Shown here: positions 1 through 5,481 of the stretch, one piece after another | How positions within the stretch are numbered: position 1 is the first letter of the stretch | Layout of the letters: the number at the start of each line of letters is the position of its first letter | Source: Caldisericota bacterium | GTDB lineage: Bacteria > Caldisericota > Caldisericia > Cryosericales > Cryosericaceae | Direction of reading: 5' to 3' | Length of the DNA stretch: 10,588 bases | Assembly: GCA_026390195.1 (NCBI GenBank) | Contig: JAPLGK010000030.1 | Coordinates: forward strand, 1-10,588 | Made by a program: the position numbers and the translations under genes | The notes under the pieces: generated by a model | Seen by the model: the letters and a program-made list of their open reading frames with translations, nothing else | What the model was told of the DNA's origin: nothing | The model's database searches: none

Positions 1-66
1 CGACTCGCAGGACTGCTATTCATCGGATCGTCGTTCCGAAGGAGGACTTCACCGGCGCCCTCGTGA
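1..66 (+). CDS. Possible 3' end of an upstream gene (22 codons, unrecognised)
   Basis: Reading frame 1 is open from the window edge to a TGA at 64-66, which overlaps the GTG/ATG starts of rnc. Such stop/start overlap is typical of translationally coupled genes, and the rest of the operon is equally tight. The peptide is too short and too Arg/Ser/Pro rich to recognise. Frame 3 is also open upstream of the rnc start, so this assignment is weak. Confidence 0.2.
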   Translation, partial: RLAGLLFIGSSFRRRTSPAPS

Positions 67-776
67 TGGAGCGGACCGAGGAATTCAACAAGACGCTCCC
101 GGTATCGTTCAAGAATCTCCGGTATCTGGTCGTCGCTCTCACGCACAGCTCATTCGCCAGCGAGCACCACAGCTACACGTCGAACGAGAAGCTCGAGTTC
201 GTAGGCGACGGTGTCGTGAACTTCATCGTTGCCAAACTGTTGTTCCTCGAGTTTCCGGACGCCCGGGAGGGCGATCTGTCCAAGATGCGCGCCGCACTGG
301 TCAAAGAGCAGGGTATCTATGCACGTGCGCTGGAACTGGGGCTTGACAGGTATCTGCTGCTGGGCAAGGGAGAGGACAAGTTGCGCGACGAGCGCAAGCC
401 TGCCATTCTTGCGGACGGCTTCGAGGCTCTTGTGGCTGCCATATACTTTGACAGTGGCATGCACGCGGCCGAGAAGTTTGTGAGCATCGTGTTCCACAAG
501 GCAATAGCCGACCTGCACAATGGGACGGTCCTGGACCACAAGACAGCCCTGCAGGAAGAGACGCAGCGGAGCGTCCGCCTGCTGCCGTCGTATGATACGG
601 AGGTCGCGCGGGGCGAGGACGGGTCGGACGTATTCACGTCGCTGGTGCATATCGGCAGCGTTCTGTATGGCGAGGGCCGCGGGTCATCCAAGAAGAAGGC
701 CGAAGAGGACGCTGCTTGTGCGGCCCTTGACGCTTTTGTCTCCGAGCATCCGCATCAAGGGGAGTCTGGTCAGTGA
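63..776 (+). CDS. rnc: Ribonuclease III
   Basis: Double-strand-specific endoribonuclease that processes rRNA precursors and structured mRNAs in the cytoplasm. The 237-residue length is normal. The N-terminal catalytic domain carries the signature NEKLEFVGDG at 41-50, with Mg-binding acidic residues E42, E45 and D49. The second acidic pair is in ILADGFEA (D118, E121). A double-stranded-RNA-binding domain fills about 158-226 and ends in the usual GSSKKKAEEDAA helix. The start is GTG at 63 or ATG at 66. The only good Shine-Dalgarno (AAGGAGG, 39-45) is about 17 nt from the GTG, which is long, and the frame stays open to the window edge, so a more upstream start cannot be excluded. The stop overlaps the ftsY start by 4 nt (GTGA), which implies coupling. 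In Bacillus smc lies between rnc and ftsY; here it does not. Confidence 0.97.
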   Translation: MMERTEEFNKTLPVSFKNLRYLVVALTHSSFASEHHSYTSNEKLEFVGDGVVNFIVAKLLFLEFPDAREGDLSKMRAALVKEQGIYARALELGLDRYLLLGKGEDKLRDERKPAILADGFEALVAAIYFDSGMHAAEKFVSIVFHKAIADLHNGTVLDHKTALQEETQRSVRLLPSYDTEVARGEDGSDVFTSLVHIGSVLYGEGRGSSKKKAEEDAACAALDAFVSEHPHQGESGQ

Positions 777-1744
777 GCTTCCTTTCGCGCGTCAAGCAAC
801 TCTTCGGCGGGGACAAGTCGGTGCAGGAGGAATCTCCCATCGAGGCACCTGAGATCGGAGCCGAGCTACAGGAGTCAGTGTTGTCAGCTGCCGCACAGAC
901 CGTACGGCAGCAGGGCGGACGCGCGCGCCGCGAGGCGGCAGATTTCGACGGTCTGGAGGAGCTTCTAATCGATGCCGGCATCGACGTCGACATGACAATG
1001 GCTATCCTGCAGGAAGTACGAAGGGGTGGACTGCTGGGCCGTCCCACGGCAGAACAGGTCATCGAGCGCATCCGTGGCAACCTGAGCTCCGTGTTTGATT
1101 TGGACAGCACACTGCACACAACAGGTTCGCCAGCCGTCATCCTCGTTACGGGGGTCAATGGCACAGGCAAGACCTCTTCGATCGCGAAGCTGGCAAATAT
1201 GCTCAGGCAGGAGAACCGCACGGTCCTGCTGGTTGCCGCCGATACCTTTCGCGCTGGAGCGGTTGACCAGCTTGCTATCCTCGCCGATCGCGTCGGTGTC
1301 CCAGTGATGCGCTCGGTGGAGGGCCAGGATCCGTCCAGTGTCGTGTTCAACGGACTTCAGAAAGCCGTGGCGGACAAGGTGGACGTCGTGGTTATCGACA
1401 CGGCGGGTCGCCTCGAAAACAAGAAGAACCTTACGTTCGAGCTGCAGAAGGTTGTGCGGGTCATTGAGACGAAGTGTGGGCTGCCGTTGTCAGAGACACT
1501 GCTGGTCATCGACGCGACGACCGGAGAGAATGCGCTCATGCAAGCCCGCGCCTTCAGTCAGGCGATCCCGATCTCGGGTATCATCCTGACCAAGGTCGAC
1601 TCCGGCGCGAAAGGCGGCAGCATCGTGAGCATTGCGCGTGAACTGCGCATCCCGATAAAGCTGGTATGCAATGGTGAAACACTTATGAGCATAAAACCAT
1701 TTGACAAAGACGATATTGTGAACATGATATTGCTATCGGAGTAA
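773..1744 (+). CDS. ftsY: Signal recognition particle receptor FtsY
   Basis: SRP-family GTPase at the inner face of the membrane that docks Ffh-ribosome complexes to the translocon. At 323 residues it is a short FtsY with almost no acidic A domain. The first residues, MSFLSRVKQLFGG, form an amphipathic membrane-targeting helix. The N domain covers about 30-110 and the G domain about 120-323. GTPase motifs are canonical: P-loop GVNGTGKT (127-134), DTFRAGAVDQL (157-167), DTAGR (209-213), TKVDSGAKGG (273-282), and a closing GE followed by IKPFD (301-311). The start is GTG 773, with AAGGGGAG at 757-764 and an 8-nt spacing. The last 75 bases are clearly more AT-rich than the rest and contain a perfect TTGACA at 1701-1706 that might belong to an internal promoter. 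The gene lies upstream of ylxM-ffh, its functional partners. Confidence 0.98.
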   Translation: MSFLSRVKQLFGGDKSVQEESPIEAPEIGAELQESVLSAAAQTVRQQGGRARREAADFDGLEELLIDAGIDVDMTMAILQEVRRGGLLGRPTAEQVIERIRGNLSSVFDLDSTLHTTGSPAVILVTGVNGTGKTSSIAKLANMLRQENRTVLLVAADTFRAGAVDQLAILADRVGVPVMRSVEGQDPSSVVFNGLQKAVADKVDVVVIDTAGRLENKKNLTFELQKVVRVIETKCGLPLSETLLVIDATTGENALMQARAFSQAIPISGIILTKVDSGAKGGSIVSIARELRIPIKLVCNGETLMSIKPFDKDDIVNMILLSE

Positions 1745-1802
1745 GCATCAATAGCAACGGTGAACGCAACTATTCCGTCACATCCCGGTAAGGAGCTGAA
1801 CT

Positions 1803-2225
1803 ATGCAGAGCAAGTCGAGGGAGAAGGTAAACATCACCCCCGGTCACGAGAAGAAGATCAAGCGCAAGGAAGAGATCGGCGAGTTGCTTGAGTTCTACTC
1901 GGGACTGCTTACCAAGAAGGAGCTCGGAGTTCTGGAGCTGTACGTCCAGCCGGACTGCTCCGGCGCCGAGGTCGCTCGCAAATTGCGGATTTCACGGCAG
2001 GCCGTCCATGACCACATCCGTCGGTCCCTTGGACGCATGAGGCGCTGCGAGAGCAAATTGCAGCTTATCGCGAACTACAAGAAGAACGTGGTCATGTTCC
2101 GGAAGATCATGTCCAAACTCGACCAGTGCTGCGAACAATCACACAACACGGAAGGTCAACGCACCCTTGAGGAGCTGAAGACCCTGTTCGAGAAGCTGAT
2201 CAACCGCAACAGCCACGAGCTGTAG
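1803..2225 (+). CDS. ylxM: YlxM-family helix-turn-helix protein of the SRP operon
   Basis: Small protein with a sigma-70 region-4-like helix-turn-helix, nearly always encoded immediately upstream of ffh; in streptococci YlxM has been linked to SRP function. The HTH spans about 50-75 and includes SGAEVARKLRISRQAVHDHI, where RISRQAVHDHI is the recognition helix. The preceding LLEFYSGLLTKKELGVLELY resembles the family's YDFYQSLLT segment. The 140-residue length exceeds the usual ~110: a basic N-terminal tail of about 22 residues (KSREKVN...KKIKRKEE) and a charged helical C-terminus are added. The ATG at 1803 has AAGGAG at 1790-1795 with a 7-nt spacing. It is followed 9 nt later by ffh. The family call rests on the HTH and the position; the molecular role is not readable from the sequence. 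Confidence 0.9.
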   Translation: MQSKSREKVNITPGHEKKIKRKEEIGELLEFYSGLLTKKELGVLELYVQPDCSGAEVARKLRISRQAVHDHIRRSLGRMRRCESKLQLIANYKKNVVMFRKIMSKLDQCCEQSHNTEGQRTLEELKTLFEKLINRNSHEL

Positions 2226-2234
2226 GCATACCGA

Positions 2235-3548
2235 GTGTTCGAATCTGTAAGGAAAGCGCTCGGTGGGGTCTTTGATGGGCTGCGCCGCAAGGGTCTGCTG
2301 TCACAGGGAGACATCGATGCGGCGCTAGCCGAGGTCAAGCTGGGTCTGCTCGGCGCCGACGTCGACTACCGAGTCGTCAAGTCGTTCATCGCTCAGACGC
2401 GTGAGGCATGCCTGGATGAGAAGGTCCTCAAGAGTATCACGCCCGGTGACCAGGTGGTCAAGGTTCTCTATGAACAGCTGACGCAGGCACTTGGAGGACA
2501 GGGCGGCAAAGGCATCGCCATCACACACATCCCGTATCGGGTCATGCTTGTGGGCCTCCAGGGGTCTGGCAAGACGACGACACTGGGCAAGCTGGCACTT
2601 CTCCTCAAGAAGGAAGGTCACTACCCTCTTCTCATTCCTGGAGACTACGGCCGGCCGGCAGCCTACGAGCAACTGCAGAAGCTGGCGGCTGACGCAGGGG
2701 TCGAGTTCTACGGCGAACACGACGGGAGCCTGGCGGATCTGATCCGCGGTGCTGATCGCTTTGCCCGTGCGAAATCCCTGGATGTTCAGCTTCTGGACAC
2801 ACAAGGACGCCACGATTTCGACACCCAACTCATGGATGAACTGCAGACGGTTACTGCGCTCTACCGACCTGACGAAACCCTGATTGTCCTCGATTCGATG
2901 ATTGGATCGAAAGCCATTCCGCTTTCACAGAGCTTCAACAAGGTTGCCCCGCTTACCGGGGCGATCTTTACGAAGTTCGATTCACCCGCACAAGGTGGCG
3001 CAGTATTGTCCTTCAAAGAGGCCATTGGCAAACCTATCAGGTATGTCGGTGTCGGAGAGCATTTGCAGGACCTTGACTACTTTGTGCCGGAGAGGCATGC
3101 GGCGCGTATCGTCGGCTACGGCGATATCGAGGGACTGCTCAAGCGGTACGATGACGCCGAGTCCAAGGCAAAGGCAGCAGGCGTCGCCAAGAGAGTCCAA
3201 ACGGGGAAGTTCGACCTTTACGACCTCCGCGATCAGCTGCTTGAAATAGCTCAAGTTGGTGGTATAAATAAGATGCTTGAGAGTCTTCCCGCCAATATGG
3301 TCCCGAAGGGGGCTGTTGCCGACGAGGGCGTTGCAAAGAGATTCACGGCCATCATTGACTCTATGACCGACACCGAAAGACGCAGTCCTGCCATCCTGAA
3401 CGCGTCCCGTAAGCGTCGTGTCGCTCGCGGCGCAGGAGTGGATGTCAGTGACATCAACAGAATGCTCAAGCAGTTCGAGTTGTTCAGCCGCATGGCGAAG
3501 ATGGCTAGCAACAGGCATGCCGGGGGCTTTGGCTTGCCCGGATTCTGA
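2235..3548 (+). CDS. ffh: Signal recognition particle protein Ffh (divergent GTPase motifs)
   Basis: SRP54 homologue that binds signal peptides and the 4.5S/6S SRP RNA and forms a GTPase heterodimer with FtsY. 437 residues, a normal length. N domain 1-100; P-loop GLQGSGKTTT (107-116); M domain about 325-430 with the RNA-binding helix-turn-helix around SRKRRVARGAGVDVSDINRM (391-410). Several usually conserved positions differ. The N-domain ALLEADV motif reads GLLGADV. The G2/insertion-box start is DYGRPAAYEQL (137-147). G3 DTAGR is DTQGR (188-192). TKLDGDARGG is TKFDSPAQGG (246-255). The D/R/Q of the insertion-box motif, the G3 Arg and the TKxD Lys/Asp remain. The M-domain stretch between its first helices is short and poor in Met. 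The start is GTG 2235; no strong Shine-Dalgarno is visible just upstream, so translation may depend on coupling to ylxM, whose stop is 9 nt away. Confidence 0.96.
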   Translation: MFESVRKALGGVFDGLRRKGLLSQGDIDAALAEVKLGLLGADVDYRVVKSFIAQTREACLDEKVLKSITPGDQVVKVLYEQLTQALGGQGGKGIAITHIPYRVMLVGLQGSGKTTTLGKLALLLKKEGHYPLLIPGDYGRPAAYEQLQKLAADAGVEFYGEHDGSLADLIRGADRFARAKSLDVQLLDTQGRHDFDTQLMDELQTVTALYRPDETLIVLDSMIGSKAIPLSQSFNKVAPLTGAIFTKFDSPAQGGAVLSFKEAIGKPIRYVGVGEHLQDLDYFVPERHAARIVGYGDIEGLLKRYDDAESKAKAAGVAKRVQTGKFDLYDLRDQLLEIAQVGGINKMLESLPANMVPKGAVADEGVAKRFTAIIDSMTDTERRSPAILNASRKRRVARGAGVDVSDINRMLKQFELFSRMAKMASNRHAGGFGLPGF

Positions 3549-3576
3549 TACTCGCAGGTACGCAACAGGAGGAAAC

Positions 3577-3846
3577 ATGGTAAGCATCAAACTCGCAAGG
3601 ACTGGAACCAAGCATCAGGCGCACTATCGTTTTGTCGTGCTCGACCGTAAGAAACCGACCAATGGCGCGGTCATCGAGACCCTCGGCTACTATGATCCCA
3701 AACCCAAGGAGCCGAAGATCGAGGTCAGCGAAGAGCGTGTCGCTTACTGGCTTGGACTTGGCGCGCAGCCAACTGATTCCGTGCGCAACCTCCTCAAGCA
3801 CAACGGTATCTGGCAGAGATTCGTTGCGAGCAAGGCCGCGAAGTAA
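3577..3846 (+). CDS. rpsP: 30S ribosomal protein S16
   Basis: Small-subunit protein that binds 16S rRNA early in assembly. The 89 residues start MVSIKLARTGTKHQAHYRFV and contain the family pattern VVLDRKKPTNG followed by IETLGYYDP, matching the usual R.VV.D...PR.GR.IE.LGYY.P. The C-terminal half SEERVAYWLGLGAQPTDSVR is the standard S16 helix and turn. The frame is open further upstream, but ATG 3577 has an ideal AGGAGG at 3567-3572 and lies just after the ffh stop, so it is the real start. The ffh-rpsP-khpA order is widely conserved. Confidence 0.98.
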   Translation: MVSIKLARTGTKHQAHYRFVVLDRKKPTNGAVIETLGYYDPKPKEPKIEVSEERVAYWLGLGAQPTDSVRNLLKHNGIWQRFVASKAAK

Positions 3847-3876
3847 ACCGGCTCTGCGTGCATCAGGAGACACTCG

Positions 3877-4149
3877 ATGAAACAGTTGGTCGAGACCATC
3901 GTCAAGGCTCTCGTGGACAGCCCTGAAGAAGTGGTCATCAACGAGATCGCCGGAGAGCAGACCATGACCTATGAGATCAAGGTCGGCCAGAAGGACACTG
4001 GCAAAGTCATCGGAAAACAGGGTCGTACCGCCCAGGCAATCCGCACTATCATCAGAGCGGCTTCTGCCAGGACTGGCAAGAGCGCCACAGTCCAAATCGA
4101 CAGCATGAACGACGAACAGGCCGAGGCTGGCCCGGAAGAGGAGCAGTAG
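3877..4149 (+). CDS. khpA: KH-domain RNA-binding protein KhpA (YlqC)
   Basis: Small single-KH RNA-binding protein of 90 residues. In streptococci and relatives KhpA pairs with KhpB/Jag and influences cell elongation and RNA metabolism. The N-terminal MKQLVETIVKALVDSPEEVV is the characteristic family opening. The KH GxxG loop reads IGKQGR (45-50), within GKVIGKQGRTAQAIRTIIRA, with the nucleic-acid-contacting Lys and Arg in place. The last ~14 residues (DEQAEAGPEEEQ) are an acidic tail. The ATG has AGGAG at 3865-3869 with a 7-nt spacing. It lies 30 nt after rpsP and 5 nt before ylqD, as in Firmicutes. Confidence 0.96.
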   Translation: MKQLVETIVKALVDSPEEVVINEIAGEQTMTYEIKVGQKDTGKVIGKQGRTAQAIRTIIRAASARTGKSATVQIDSMNDEQAEAGPEEEQ

Positions 4150-4154
4150 AATCG

Positions 4155-4562
4155 ATGGCAACCAGCGTTTGGATGAAACAGAACGTTCTCATCAAGACGG
4201 TCGTGACCCAGCAGTTTAAGGACAGCTATCTCAAGGAGCTGGACGGAGCGCATACAGGGGCGAAACAGAACCTTGAGAGATTGAAGTCCTCACTGTCGCA
4301 GGTCATCCTTCGTGGCGGCGTGGGCGGTCAGTACGACGATCTCGTCAAGGCGCAATTGCAGGACGAGAAGGCAAAGCAGGAGCAAATGGTCATCGATCTC
4401 GAGGCCAAGAAGGCCGAGGTATCCAAACTGGAGCTCGGCTCTGTCTACGTCCAGGGCGCCCTTGAAGGGACTGTCGAAGTCAAGGTCGGAGACAATCTGT
4501 TCCACAAGATCGGCTCGACCTCGGTCCTCGTCCAGGACGGCGTCATCCTCTCTATCGACTAG
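4155..4562 (+). CDS. ylqD: YlqD-family protein (function unknown)
   Basis: 135-residue soluble protein that matches YlqD by architecture and position directly after khpA. Residues 11-20 (VLIKTVVTQQ) fit the short beta-strand opening of the family. Residues about 22-93 form a long charged helix/coiled coil rich in Lys, Gln and Glu, interrupted by a Gly-rich turn RGGVGGQ (53-59). The C-terminal ~40 residues form a small beta domain, GSVYVQGALEGTVEVKVGD, resembling the family's IEIEVGD segment. No signal peptide or membrane segment is seen. The ATG is 5 nt after the khpA stop, with AGAGGAG at 4138-4143. In Bacillus the next genes are rimM and trmD; here a terminator follows, making this the last gene of the operon. 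The role is unknown; sequence similarity to YlqD is judged by eye. Confidence 0.75.
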   Translation: MATSVWMKQNVLIKTVVTQQFKDSYLKELDGAHTGAKQNLERLKSSLSQVILRGGVGGQYDDLVKAQLQDEKAKQEQMVIDLEAKKAEVSKLELGSVYVQGALEGTVEVKVGDNLFHKIGSTSVLVQDGVILSID

Positions 4563-4586
4563 CATTTCACTGCATTGCACAGCTCA

Positions 4587-4616
4587 GGGCAGGGCGGCAG
4601 CGCTCTGCCCTTCTTG
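4587..4616 (+). terminator. Rho-independent terminator of the rnc-ylqD operon
   Basis: Ten base pairs, GGGCAGGGCG (4587-4596) with CGCTCTGCCC (4601-4610), one of them G-T, enclose a GCAG loop. TTCTTG follows. The U tract is short and interrupted, so strength is uncertain. Its place 25 nt after ylqD and just before a good promoter supports the call. Confidence 0.75.
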
Positions 4617-4630
4617 CGTGTCCGCTCAGC

Positions 4631-4660
4631 TTGACATGCTCGCGTATTGTATGGTATAGT
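4631..4660 (+). promoter_or_regulatory. Sigma-70 type promoter for the ferritin-like gene
   Basis: A perfect -35 TTGACA (4631-4636) and -10 TATAGT (4655-4660) are separated by 18 nt in a locally AT-rich patch. Transcription should begin near 4667, giving a leader of about 130 nt before the ATG at 4797. No convincing Fur or PerR box was found by eye. Confidence 0.8.
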
Positions 4661-4709
4661 CTGACATCACATGATGCAGGTCGAAAGACTGGTCGTATTT
4701 GAGTTCAGG

Positions 4710-4796
4710 AGCGGACCACAGCCTGAAAGGCGGTCCGCTGACAGGCGGCACCGGGGCGGTTGGAAGGCATCCGGCGAGCTGCCGAAAGGGGTAACG
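4710..4796 (+). promoter_or_regulatory. Structured 5' leader of the ferritin-like gene (unassigned class)
   Basis: The leader can fold into two strong elements. First hairpin: AGCGGACC (4710-4717) pairs perfectly with GGTCCGCT (4732-4739). Inside, after a 3-nt ACA bulge, GCCT (4721-4724) pairs with AGGC (4728-4731) around a GAA loop. Second element: CGGCA (4746-4750) pairs with TGCCG (4780-4784), and CCGG (4751-4754) with CCGG (4771-4774), leaving CGAGC as a bulge. The second stem ends at the ribosome-binding site (AAAGGGG, 4786-4791 region), so folding could affect translation. It was compared from memory with consensus features of several riboswitch classes (c-di-GMP-I, NiCo, yybP-ykoY, fluoride, TPP, FMN, ZTP, THF, cobalamin) and none fits. 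Confidence 0.45.
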
Positions 4797-5216
4797 ATGG
4801 CATCCAAGAAGCTGCTCGGCATGCTGAACGACGCGATTGCAGGCGAACTGCAGGTCTCGCTCCAGTACATGTGGCAGCACGTGCAGTGGAAAGGCACGAA
4901 ACACTTCGCGGTCAAAGATGAGTTCGAGAAGATAGGCATCGAGGAGATGAAACACTCTGAGGCAATTGCTGAACGGCTCTTCTACCTGGGAGGGATTCCT
5001 ACGACGAAGCCTGAGCCTATCACTGTGGGGTCGTCACTCAAGGAGATGCTGACCGCGGACGTGAAGGCCGAGGAGAAAACCGTCAAGATGTACAAGGAGG
5101 TCATTGCATTAGCCACCAAGGAGGGAGACCTCACGACGGCACACCTCTTCACGGAGATTCTGGCGGACGAGGAAGGGCACCACGACACCTTCCAGAGCCT
5201 GCTGGAAGAGATCTGA
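4797..5216 (+). CDS. Bacterioferritin-type ferritin-like diiron protein
   Basis: 139-residue four-helix-bundle protein predicted to oxidise and store iron or protect against peroxide in the cytoplasm. Diiron ligands line up with bacterioferritin: E17 in AGELQVSLQY; E50 and H53 in IEEMKHSE; E92 in KAEEKT; E125 and H128 in ILADEEGHHD. The Met before the KH of the second motif (M51) is at the position of the haem-ligating Met52 of E. coli Bfr, so haem binding is possible. The chain is about 20 residues shorter than E. coli Bfr (158), mainly at the C-terminal end, so assembly into a 24-mer is uncertain. The frame is open from 4671, but that stretch overlaps the promoter-proximal leader; ATG 4797 with AAAGGGG a few nt upstream is preferred. 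It is a monocistronic unit with its own promoter and terminator. Confidence 0.88.
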   Translation: MASKKLLGMLNDAIAGELQVSLQYMWQHVQWKGTKHFAVKDEFEKIGIEEMKHSEAIAERLFYLGGIPTTKPEPITVGSSLKEMLTADVKAEEKTVKMYKEVIALATKEGDLTTAHLFTEILADEEGHHDTFQSLLEEI

Positions 5217-5242
5217 CAGTTCAACCACAGCACGTGACGCAA

Positions 5243-5270
5243 GGCACCGGGTTTCCCGGTGCCTTTCTTG
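5243..5270 (+). terminator. Rho-independent terminator after the ferritin-like gene
   Basis: A perfect nine-pair stem, GGCACCGGG (5243-5251) with CCCGGTGCC (5255-5263), closes a TTT loop and is followed by TTTCTTG. Flanking ACGCAA and TTGCGT can extend the pairing. The run after the stem (TTTCTTGCGT) closely resembles that of the terminator at 4587-4616 (TTCTTGCGTG). Confidence 0.9.
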
Positions 5271-5389
5271 CGTTAGTGGGGCAGTCAGGTTGCAGCAGGT
5301 CCTGCGGGATGGCGCATGTATGGTTGGAGGAGCTGTGATGCCGTATGGGATCGCAGTTGGACTGCGCTCGCGGCTGGTGGCACCGAGGG

Positions 5390-5419
5390 GTATTGACAAG
5401 GAATCAGGTTCGTGAATAC
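5390..5419 (+). promoter_or_regulatory. Candidate operator palindrome across the KAS III-operon promoter
   Basis: GTATTGACAA (5390-5399) and TCGTGAATAC (5410-5419) are inverted copies matching at 8 of 10 positions with a 10-nt spacer. The palindrome spans exactly the -35 to -10 interval, where a TetR repressor would block RNA polymerase. A smaller palindrome, ACTG-CATC-CAGT (5418-5429), overlaps the predicted start point. The natural candidate ligand is the tandem TetR protein encoded at 8245-9615. The assignment is inferred; chance cannot be excluded for arms of this length. Confidence 0.35.
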
Positions 5420-5420
5420 T
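5393..5420 (+). promoter_or_regulatory. Sigma-70 type promoter for the condensing-enzyme operon
   Basis: TTGACA (5393-5398) is followed after 16 nt by AATACT (5415-5420), which is one base off TATACT. Predicted transcription starts near 5427, leaving a leader of about 55 nt before the ATG at 5482. It lies downstream of a strong terminator and upstream of five closely spaced genes, with no other good promoter seen in the block. Confidence 0.6.
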
Positions 5421-5481
5421 GCATCCAGTGAGAGGTGATTCAGTTTTTGTTGTTCGGCACTTCTTGGTGATGGAGGCGGGA

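Noticed and set aside
634..1350. Long minus-strand open frame opposite ftsY, with similar ones at 2325-2828, 2982-3611, 3505-4161 and 8419-8970
   Set aside because: Each lies opposite a clearly recognised gene, has no recognisable domain or credible ribosome-binding site, and is expected from the high GC and codon bias.
3418..3576. Extended start for S16 within the 3' end of ffh
   Set aside because: It overlaps conserved ffh M-domain codons; ATG 3577 has an ideal AGGAGG and gives the normal S16 length.
4671..4796. N-terminal extension of the ferritin-like protein by 42 residues
   Set aside because: It starts only ~4 nt after the predicted transcription start, is Arg/Gly rich and unlike any ferritin, and overlaps strong RNA hairpins. 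ATG 4797 has its own ribosome-binding site and begins at the normal ferritin helix.
4710..4796. c-di-GMP-I, NiCo, fluoride, yybP-ykoY, TPP, FMN, ZTP, THF or cobalamin riboswitch
   Set aside because: The invariant core sequences of these classes as I recall them are missing; only generic stems are present.
5428..5481. Upstream start for the first condensing enzyme
   Set aside because: The 18 extra residues have no match to the family N-terminus and begin at the predicted transcription start; ATG 5482 has GGAGG at the right distance and opens with the family's first beta strand.
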